The translations under genes were made by a program, and so were the position numbers. A stretch of DNA of 11,388 bases from an uncultured Lachnospiraceae bacterium. Lineage in GTDB: Bacteria; Bacillota; Clostridia; Lachnospirales; Lachnospiraceae. The first letter of the stretch is position 1; each line of letters opens with the position of its first letter. Under the pieces are notes generated by a model that did no database searches, was not told the DNA's origin, and was given only the letters and a program-made list of their open reading frames with translations. Where the stretch lies: assembly GCA_905235345.1 (NCBI GenBank), contig CAJOLO010000075.1, positions 1 to 11,388 on the forward strand, read 5' to 3'. This document shows positions 5,901 through 11,388 of this stretch, one piece after another.

Positions 5901-5936
5901 TTATAATATAAATCAATTACATTAAGGAGAAATATA

Positions 5937-6614
5937 ATGCCGCCGATTACTAATGATTGGGCTTCTGCACTGGGCCCGGAATATAAGAAAGAATATTACA
6001 AAAAGCTGTATACTAAGGTTGTTGAGGAGTATAACAGTGGCGGAACGATATTTCCGCCGGCTGACGATATATTCAATGCATTTCATTTGACGCCGCTTTC
6101 AGAGGTTAAATGTGTCATAATCGGACAGGATCCTTACCATGATGTGGGACAAGCCCATGGCCTTTGTTTTTCTGTGCGTCCGGATGTCAAGATTCCGCCT
6201 TCGCTTGAGAATATATATAAAGAGATACATGATGATATAGGATGTTACATTCCGAATAACGGATACCTTGTGAAGTGGGCTGAACAGGGAGTGCTTCTGT
6301 TAAACAGTGTTTTGACAGTTCGAGCACATCAGGCATTTTCCCATCAGGGTATAGGGTGGGAGCAGTTTACGGATGCAGTAATGGATATCTTAAATGAGCA
6401 GAATAGACCTATAGTATTTCTGCTTTGGGGAAGACCCGCACAGCAAAAGGCGGCGAGGCTGAATAATCCGAATCATTTGATATTAAAGGCACCACACCCC
6501 AGTCCGCTTTCGGCATATAGGGGCTTTTTCGGCTGCAGGCATTTCAGTAAAGCAAATGCATTTCTTGAGGAGCATGGACTTCAACCGATTGACTGGCAGA
6601 TTGAGAATATATGA
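5937..6614 (+). CDS. ung: Uracil-DNA glycosylase, family 1
   Basis: 225 aa, the normal family length. The enzyme removes uracil from DNA as the first step of base-excision repair. Diagnostic motifs are the water-activating loop GQDPYHDVGQAHGLCFSV (63-80, catalytic Asp65), LLNSVLTV (121-128, containing the uracil-reading Asn123), and the DNA-intercalation loop HPSPLSAYRGFFGCRHF (187-203, catalytic His187). All key residues are intact. The start has AAGGAG at 5925-5930 with a 6-base spacing. It follows the HAD phosphatase closely, most likely in one operon. The 143-base gap after it has no convincing terminator. Confidence 0.97.
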   Translation: MPPITNDWASALGPEYKKEYYKKLYTKVVEEYNSGGTIFPPADDIFNAFHLTPLSEVKCVIIGQDPYHDVGQAHGLCFSVRPDVKIPPSLENIYKEIHDDIGCYIPNNGYLVKWAEQGVLLLNSVLTVRAHQAFSHQGIGWEQFTDAVMDILNEQNRPIVFLLWGRPAQQKAARLNNPNHLILKAPHPSPLSAYRGFFGCRHFSKANAFLEEHGLQPIDWQIENI

Positions 6615-6757
6615 AAGGTGTATCGGCAATTCGGAACACAGTAAATATAAACAGAAACCGGAGTGTAAGTTATCGTTGTCAATCCGTATGAAAAAGGATA
6701 TACTGTTATTGGTCTGCAAAATATAATATATTGTGAGATTTAGAAGGGAAGATATAT

Positions 6758-9175
6758 ATGGGGTTGTTAGAAGCGGATGTGGTTGATAATCTGCTGCATA
6801 GTTCAAGCTTTTCAAAGGGAATTGAAAGAACTATGGAGCGTCTTATTCATGAACTGGAAATGGACAGTATGTATATTATCCGTTATGATGAGGAACTTCG
6901 TCAGCCTGCTGAGGTGATATTTGATTGGGAAAGTGATGAGGTAAGACGGGCAATAGACTTTGATAAATATATACATATGCTGGAAGATGAGTATCATTTT
7001 GACGAGGATGATATGTATGTGGTAAGTACCGCAAAGATGCTTACTCAGGAAGAAAGGGATATTTATCGTGAGAATGGGTATGAGACAGTAATTGAGTACC
7101 AGCTGACCAATCACGGCAATGTTATAGGATATATTTTTATCGGATGGAACGGAAATATTGACATTCCGGATGTTGAGTTTAGGGAAGTACATGTATTGTT
7201 GAAGCTCATGAACGAGGTTATTATTCGTCAGTTTGAGAAAGAGATAGTTGGTCAGAGCGAATATCATTTATTCAATCATGTCAATGATATAACGAGGACG
7301 ATAATCTATCTGATAGATGATGAATTCAGGATACAGTATATCAATAACTATGGTAAAGAGAAGTATCCGTCCATCAAACAGGGGGATTTATGCTATAAAG
7401 CGTTATGCGGAGAGAATGTACCATGTAAAAAATGTCCGCTCAGAGAGCTTTCGGAGGACGGCAGATACGAAGAGAGATTATACATCCCGTATTTGGAGCA
7501 TGCGTTCATTGTCAATGTTTCGAAAATAAAAATGCAGGATAATAAGAATGGGTATATGATGATTCTGCAGAATCAGGATGATGGGATTTTACATTCTGTT
7601 GATAAAAGAGGAGTGACCGGAAAGAAATTCATATTTGCACTGCAAAATATTTATAAAGATATCATAGCTGTGGAGATAAGAAGGGATGTTTTCTATAATC
7701 TTTTATCAACACAAGTGGATAACCAATATTCATACAGTATGGACTTTGTGCTGAAGTGGCTTTCGAAGCTGCATATTGATGATAAGCAGAAATTTCTGGA
7801 GTGTTTTGATATAAGCTTTCTGCAGAGTGCCTACGAAAGCGGTGAGACTAAGAAGGAAATTGATTTTCGCTACAGGACGCATGAGGGACAATATCATGTA
7901 ATGAATGGACAGATATTGTTTGATAATAACAGCAACAAAGATGTTACCGTGTTCATTTTGTTCCAGGATGTGGAACAGGTAAGAAGCCGTCAGATTGAGG
8001 ATAGCCGACAGATGTGGGAGTCTCTTATGGCAGCAAAGTCAGCGGCGGAGTTAAAGGGACAAGTACTTGCTAACATTTCCCATGAGATACGAAGTCCCAT
8101 AAGTGGGATAATGAGTATGTCGAGTGTGGCAAGGCAGGTGTATAAAGATGAAAAAAGACTTTTGGAGTGTCTGACTAATATAGATAATTATTCCGAACAC
8201 ATGACGCAGGTAATGGATTCACTGCTTGAAACCGTGAATGTGGATAATGACGCAATTGTTATAGCAAAGCAGCCTTTCAGACTTGAAAGCTTTCTTAATA
8301 AGATAGATATTGCGGTCAGAGAGCGGATCGAGAAGAAGAATATGCAGTTCAAGGTAGAGTGCAGGTGTCAGTATGATCAGCTTCTCGGCGATGAGATAAG
8401 ATTGCAGCAGGCTCTTATAATACTTATTAACAATGCGATTTTATATACACCGATTTCGGGTGAGATAAAACTGACTGCCAGGCAGGTGGCGGTAGACAAT
8501 AAGCGTATTTTCATTAGGTTCATATTGGATGATACGGGTAACAGTCTGTCGGATATGATGAAATATAGTATATTTGGCATAAACAATGACAAGGAGAGTG
8601 AAGATGAAGAAGTGGCGGCCGCACATTTTGACTTGTCGCTGGCTTCGAAGATAATACAGCTTATGGGTGGTCAGATAGGCATAAATGTTGACGGCTCGGG
8701 AACACATCTTAATTTTAACCTTCCGTTTGAAATTGCTGAGGAGGGCAATAAGCCGGTCAAGAAGAAAACACATCTGCCGGCAGCGGGAGATTTTTCGGGA
8801 AAGAAGATACTTCTGGTAGAAGACAGTGATATGACCATGGATGCTATACGCGCCGTTCTTGAGGTGGTGGGTTTTGAGGTCGATACTGTTGAGAATGGAA
8901 GAAAAGCTGTGATACAGTTTGTGTCCAGACCTGCATTTACTTATGATGCTATACTTATGGATGTTCATATGCCGTTTATGGACGGACGTGAGGCTACCAA
9001 GTGTATCCGCATCTCAGGTAAGGAAGATGGTGAGCAGATACCTATAATAGGTATGATGGCGGATTCCACAGACAAAGATGTGGAGGAGTCTAAGAAGGCA
9101 GGTATGCAGGCACATCTTTCTAAACCGGTGGATGTTGATACCCTGTATAAGATATTGAACAAGGTTATTGTATAG
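6758..9175 (+). CDS. Hybrid histidine kinase/response regulator with degenerate ATP lid
   Basis: 805 aa, no membrane helix, so a cytoplasmic sensor. Order: GAF-like region (about 1-160); PAS-like region (about 170-270) with a cysteine cluster C212, C217, C223, C226; second PAS-like region (about 285-410); coiled coil; HisKA with phospho-acceptor His442 in ISHEIRSPISG; HATPase; receiver domain (683-805). The HATPase N-box is kept (INNAILYTP, Asn558/559), but the G1 box reads DDTGNSL (591-597), with serine where the second glycine belongs. The GLGL lid is replaced by HFDLSLAS (623-630). The receiver keeps E688/D689, acceptor Asp735 and Lys789, but the switch Thr/Ser is Met767. Kinase activity is therefore doubtful. 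Ribosome site AGAAGGGA; a TATAAT at 6722-6727 may be its -10 box, with a poor -35. No output domain follows. Confidence 0.88.
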   Translation: MGLLEADVVDNLLHSSSFSKGIERTMERLIHELEMDSMYIIRYDEELRQPAEVIFDWESDEVRRAIDFDKYIHMLEDEYHFDEDDMYVVSTAKMLTQEERDIYRENGYETVIEYQLTNHGNVIGYIFIGWNGNIDIPDVEFREVHVLLKLMNEVIIRQFEKEIVGQSEYHLFNHVNDITRTIIYLIDDEFRIQYINNYGKEKYPSIKQGDLCYKALCGENVPCKKCPLRELSEDGRYEERLYIPYLEHAFIVNVSKIKMQDNKNGYMMILQNQDDGILHSVDKRGVTGKKFIFALQNIYKDIIAVEIRRDVFYNLLSTQVDNQYSYSMDFVLKWLSKLHIDDKQKFLECFDISFLQSAYESGETKKEIDFRYRTHEGQYHVMNGQILFDNNSNKDVTVFILFQDVEQVRSRQIEDSRQMWESLMAAKSAAELKGQVLANISHEIRSPISGIMSMSSVARQVYKDEKRLLECLTNIDNYSEHMTQVMDSLLETVNVDNDAIVIAKQPFRLESFLNKIDIAVRERIEKKNMQFKVECRCQYDQLLGDEIRLQQALIILINNAILYTPISGEIKLTARQVAVDNKRIFIRFILDDTGNSLSDMMKYSIFGINNDKESEDEEVAAAHFDLSLASKIIQLMGGQIGINVDGSGTHLNFNLPFEIAEEGNKPVKKKTHLPAAGDFSGKKILLVEDSDMTMDAIRAVLEVVGFEVDTVENGRKAVIQFVSRPAFTYDAILMDVHMPFMDGREATKCIRISGKEDGEQIPIIGMMADSTDKDVEESKKAGMQAHLSKPVDVDTLYKILNKVIV

Positions 9176-9181
9176 TTATAC

Positions 9182-9211
9182 TTTACAAACAATATAAGTA
9201 TGTTGTAATAT
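9182..9211 (+). promoter_or_regulatory. Candidate promoter of the DegV gene
   Basis: TTTACA (9182-9187) and TAATAT (9206-9211) are 18 bases apart, immediately after the kinase gene stop. A start near 9218 would leave a leader of about 75 bases containing the hairpin at 9241-9261. Confidence 0.4.
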
Positions 9212-9240
9212 TACGAATAGAACAATAGAAGGGAATGTCC

Positions 9241-9261
9241 TCCTCTTCTGTCAGAAGAGGA
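9241..9261 (+). other. 9-bp hairpin in the DegV leader
   Basis: TCCTCTTCT (9241-9249) and AGAAGAGGA (9253-9261) are perfect inverted copies around a 3-base loop. No T-run follows, so it is not an ordinary terminator for the kinase gene. Its right arm ends 17 bases before the AAGGAG ribosome site (9279-9284), so it leaves that site free and may affect mRNA stability or act as a protein site. Confidence 0.6.
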
Positions 9262-9291
9262 ATGCTTGAATAATATTGAAGGAGAGAGAAG

Positions 9292-10152
9292 ATGAGCTAT
9301 CGATTAGTAAGTGATGCAACACTTGATTTGCCGGTGGATTTAATAGAGAAATACAATATTTATATAGTTCCCATGACAATAATGCTTGATGGGAAAGAAA
9401 TCGACTACGAACCCTATGAGAAGAATCTGACGATAGAAGAATTTTATCAGGCGCTTAGAGACGGAAAGTCTTCTACGACCTCGCAGATTAATCCGAGTAC
9501 TTATATAGAACATTTTTCTCCGATATTGGCAAATGGTGATGATATAATATATGTGGGATTGACTTCGGGACTTTCAGGTACATATCAGTCTGCTAATATC
9601 GCCAAAGGCATGCTTGAGGAGGAGTTCCCGGAAAGAAAGATTTTGATAGTGGAAACATTTTGTGCCTCTGCAGGACTTGGATATTGTGTAAAAAAAGCAG
9701 GGCAGAAGATGGAGGATGGATTAACTATAGAGGAGCTTTATGACTGGATTGTGAGTAATCAGCAAAGCATTCAGCACTGGTTCACGGTGGACGATCTGTT
9801 CTTTTTACAAAAAGGCGGACGACTTACACTTGCAGAGGCAATGGTAGGAAGTGCATTGAAGATAAAGCCTGTATTAAGCGTTGATGAAAAAGGGAAGTTA
9901 TATGCAGCTGCTAAGGTCAGGGGCAATAAGAAGAGTGAGGAATTCCTGATAAATAAGATAAATGAGGAGTTGTCTGATGATGACCACACGGTATTTATCG
10001 CGCATGGTGATTGCGAGGACAGGGCTTTGGAATTGAAGGAAAAGATAGAGGCGCAGACGAGGGCTGAGAATATACGTATCACAAAGATAGGGCCGATAAT
10101 AGGAACACATACCGGTCCGGGAATGTTGGCTGTGCTATATATGAAAAAATGA
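9292..10152 (+). CDS. DegV family fatty-acid-binding protein (FakB type)
   Basis: 286 aa, the usual family length. Family landmarks are SDATLDLP (7-14), TTSQINPS (62-69), the fatty-acid carboxylate loop TSGLSGTYQSA (91-101), the FLQKGGRL segment, and the C-terminal GPIIGTHTGPG. In characterised members (FakB of Gram-positive bacteria) the protein holds a fatty acid while the kinase FakA phosphorylates it to acyl-phosphate for phospholipid synthesis. Both binding-loop regions look intact. No fakA is in this window, so the partner must be elsewhere. The start has AAGGAG (9279-9284) 7 bases upstream. The neighbouring thioesterase, which frees fatty acids from acyl carrier protein, fits a fatty-acid recycling role, though the spacer between them has its own promoter. 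Confidence 0.92.
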   Translation: MSYRLVSDATLDLPVDLIEKYNIYIVPMTIMLDGKEIDYEPYEKNLTIEEFYQALRDGKSSTTSQINPSTYIEHFSPILANGDDIIYVGLTSGLSGTYQSANIAKGMLEEEFPERKILIVETFCASAGLGYCVKKAGQKMEDGLTIEELYDWIVSNQQSIQHWFTVDDLFFLQKGGRLTLAEAMVGSALKIKPVLSVDEKGKLYAAAKVRGNKKSEEFLINKINEELSDDDHTVFIAHGDCEDRALELKEKIEAQTRAENIRITKIGPIIGTHTGPGMLAVLYMKK

Positions 10153-10169
10153 GAAAATAAATTAATATA

Positions 10170-10198
10170 TTTAAAAATAATATAATGCATGTTATAAT
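10170..10198 (+). promoter_or_regulatory. Promoter of the structured leader/RNA
   Basis: TTTAAA (10170-10175) and TATAAT (10193-10198) are 17 bases apart. A second TATAAT lies at 10181-10186. The predicted start, near 10205, coincides with the 5' arm of the closing helix at 10207. Confidence 0.6.
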
Positions 10199-10204
10199 AT
10201 GATG

Positions 10205-10430
10205 ATAAAGCACTTGTTCGAAAGAGTAGGGCGTTAAGCTCTATTGCTCATGTGACTCTTTTTTCTAATGCGTAGGCGATGTGGAGCAATCACAGGGCAG
10301 CAGGTGCTTTATTTCGTGAGATAAGACTCACGCTTCTATAAGCGGTGAGTATAGAAATGAATATGTTTCGGGGGGAGTCCGATCTTAAGTTGAGATACAG
10401 AGTCTCCGGCGTAAGTATGCCGGAGGTATA
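10205..10430 (+). ncRNA. Candidate structured RNA or cis-regulatory leader of unknown family
   Basis: No protein-coding frame is convincing in 10153-10526. Helices visible by eye: closing helix AAAGCACTTG (10207-10216) / CAGGTGCTTT (10301-10310), one G-U pair; AGGGC (10228-10232) / GCTCT (10238-10242) with loop GTTAA; ATTGCTC (10243-10249) / GAGCAAT (10284-10290); and AAAGAGT (10221-10227) / ACTCTTT (10255-10261), which crosses the previous helix and would make a pseudoknot. Downstream are CGTGAG/CTCACG (10315-10332), TTCTATA/TATAGAA (10334-10356) and a GC-rich hairpin CTCCGGCG/TGCCGGAG (10404-10425). ATATGAG (10443-10449) can pair with CTCATAT (10499-10505), shortly before the thioesterase ribosome site. 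This fits a riboswitch-like leader of the thioesterase gene or an independent RNA. It did not match TPP, FMN, SAM, c-di-GMP, cobalamin, T-box, SRP or RNase P signatures that I know. Confidence 0.5.
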
Positions 10431-10526
10431 GCTCACATTAGTATATGAGGTATGATTGCAGCATAAGGTGTACAGAGTATTGGGTGGTCGATAATTTGCT
10501 CATATCAGTGGAAAAGGGTGTTAAAT

Positions 10527-11192
10527 ATGTTTGAGATGAAACGAACCGTGACCTACTCGCAGGTGGGGAGCGGTCTTACAATGAATATGGCAGGAATTGT
10601 ACAATATCTTCAGGATTGCACACTTGCTCATTCGGAAAGTGTTGGCAGAGGACTTGCTCACGTTGCAGAGACTAAGAGGGCGTGGTTTCTTTCGGGCTGG
10701 CAGATTGAAGTTATACGTTTTCCGGTTTATCAGGAGAATGTGACGGTGAGAACATGGCCGCATGATTTTAAGAGAATGTATGGTTACCGTAATTTTGATA
10801 TATTGGATAGTGAAGGTAATAGAATTGTCTGTACTAATTCTATATGGATATTCATGGATCTTGCGAAGATGTGTCCGACGAAACCGACGGAGGAGGACAT
10901 GAAGGGGTATGAGCTTTCTGATGCGCTTGAGATGAACTATGCCCCGAGAAAGATAAATCAGATGACAGAGGAATATCGAGTAAATGCAGATTATCCGGAA
11001 ATAGTTGTAAGACGTTCTTTTCTTGACTCAAACAATCATGTCAATAACGGACGTTATGTTTCCGAGGCACTTGATCTGATTGATAAATCAGATGTAAGAA
11101 AGATGCGTGTGGACTACAGAAAAGCTGCAGTACTTGGAAATGTAATGTATCCTGCGGTTTATCAAAACGATGAGGCAGGTAGTATTGAATGA
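10527..11192 (+). CDS. Acyl-ACP thioesterase (FatA/FatB-type), 3' end frameshifted
   Basis: 221 aa as read. Start ATG 10527 has AAAAGGG (10512-10518) 8 bases upstream; an in-frame GTG at 10518 overlaps that site. The enzyme hydrolyses acyl-ACP to free fatty acid. It has the double hotdog fold: the first half includes TYSQVGSG (9-16), the hotdog helix IVQYLQDCTLAHSE and WQIEVIRFPVYQENVTVRTW; the second includes the catalytic motif D-x-N-x-H, Asp167-Asn169-His171, in FLDSNNHVNNGRY. The frame is normal to about Glu216, then ends abruptly with AGSIE. The expected final strand (core LNDSEGNVYAIVEVIG) is found in the next frame up to 11235, so one extra base near 11175 seems to have broken the gene. 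Loss of the last strand may destabilise the second hotdog. Sequencing error is possible. Confidence 0.88.
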   Translation: MFEMKRTVTYSQVGSGLTMNMAGIVQYLQDCTLAHSESVGRGLAHVAETKRAWFLSGWQIEVIRFPVYQENVTVRTWPHDFKRMYGYRNFDILDSEGNRIVCTNSIWIFMDLAKMCPTKPTEEDMKGYELSDALEMNYAPRKINQMTEEYRVNADYPEIVVRRSFLDSNNHVNNGRYVSEALDLIDKSDVRKMRVDYRKAAVLGNVMYPAVYQNDEAGSIE

Positions 11193-11235
11193 TTCCGAGG
11201 GAAATGTTTATGCTATTGTAGAGGTCATCGGATAA
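11172..11235 (+). pseudogene. Out-of-frame C-terminus of the acyl-ACP thioesterase
   Basis: Reading from 11176 in the +1 frame gives QVVLNDSEGNVYAIVEVIG and a TAA at 11233-11235. This has the character of the last two beta strands of acyl-ACP thioesterases (a small-polar turn followed by an alternating hydrophobic strand). Omitting one G from the GAGGCAG run at 11172-11178 would join it in frame to residue 216, giving a protein of about 235 aa, a normal family length. Confidence 0.7.
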
Positions 11236-11349
11236 AGTCAGCTAATTCTTAATAATAGGTGATTGCGAAACTCCAATTTACATAGTTTTGATTGTACATA
11301 TTGTACAGATTCCATAAACAGGTGCTTTGGAGCCGCCGGTACTTTCCAA

Positions 11350-11383
11350 TGACACTTAACGAACATAGTGAGTTCTAGTGTCA
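11350..11383. repeat. Imperfect hairpin at the window edge
   Basis: TGACACT (11350-11356) and AGTGTCA (11377-11383) are perfect inverted copies, with a second inner pair GAAC (11361-11364) / GTTC (11372-11375). Only 5 bases follow before the window ends, so a T-run cannot be assessed. It may be the terminator of the thioesterase transcript or a dispersed repeat unit. The stretch 11236-11349 shows no gene; it contains TGTACA twice (11295-11309), which may be a regulatory site. Confidence 0.45.
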
Positions 11384-11388
11384 TGCAC

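Noticed and set aside
8441..8968. 175-codon minus-strand frame opposite the kinase gene
   Set aside because: It lies wholly antisense to the HATPase/receiver region with intact domains on the other strand; no ribosome site or recognisable motif.
10207..10250. Resemblance of TTCGAAAGAGTAGGGCG to part of the c-di-GMP-I riboswitch
   Set aside because: The conserved upstream GCACAGGGCAAACC segment and the ACGCAAAGCC segment are not present; the likeness is short.
10370..10430. Resemblance of GTTGAGATAC and the following GC hairpin to a TPP riboswitch
   Set aside because: The second conserved half (ACCTGATCTGG and the following CCAGCG-like segment) is missing and helix order does not fit.
11295..11309. 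TGTACA twice, 3 bases apart, looking like a palindromic operator
   Set aside because: The full 15-mer is not a perfect dyad, and the gene it would control lies outside the window, so only mentioned.

Overview
The window looks like chromosomal DNA of a low-GC, motile anaerobic Firmicute, most likely Clostridia close to Lachnospiraceae. This is an inference from AT-rich intergenic DNA, frequent AGG/ATA codons, strong AAGGAG-type ribosome sites, and the gene families present (CheX-like phosphatase, DUF4230, MecA-like adaptor, DegV/FakB, bacterial acyl-ACP thioesterase, multi-domain hybrid histidine kinase). No rRNA, tRNA, CRISPR array or complete mobile element is visible.

Layout. Position 1-130 is the tail of a sugar O-acetyltransferase. 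A CheX-type phosphatase carrying N-terminal MshEN-like repeats (318-1232, +) ends at a strong terminator. It faces a membrane-anchored DUF4230 protein (1269-1910, -). Positions 2042-2649 form a small-gene island. It holds a 68-aa unknown protein, a possible upstream 45-aa ORF, a 14-aa ORF with a strong ribosome site running into a very good terminator, a second hairpin, and a 19-aa ORF that resembles the start of an excisionase-type helix-turn-helix protein. The island may be the worn remnant of an integrated element.

Next is a nucleotide-sugar (UDP-glucose type) dehydrogenase on the minus strand (2646-4214) with an XRE-type DNA-binding domain fused to its N-terminus. Its promoter is surrounded by TGTTATT/AATAACA elements that could be its own operator. 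On the plus strand follow a 58-aa two-helix membrane protein (4523-4699), a single-domain MecA-like adaptor (4796-5197), a YihX-like HAD phosphatase (5298-5900), uracil-DNA glycosylase (5937-6614), and an 805-aa hybrid histidine kinase (6758-9175). The kinase has a degraded ATP lid and an altered receiver domain.

The right end concerns fatty acids: a DegV/FakB-type fatty-acid-binding protein (9292-10152) and an acyl-ACP thioesterase (10527-11192). Between them lies a 374-bp spacer with its own promoter and a dense set of helices, including a possible pseudoknot and mutually exclusive hairpins. It is probably a structured RNA or cis-regulatory leader of a family I could not name. The thioesterase frame is broken near its 3' end by an apparent one-base insertion; the missing C-terminus is still readable in the next frame up to 11235.

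The most original candidates are the DNA-binding/UDP-glucose dehydrogenase fusion with its putative operator and the structured RNA ahead of the thioesterase.
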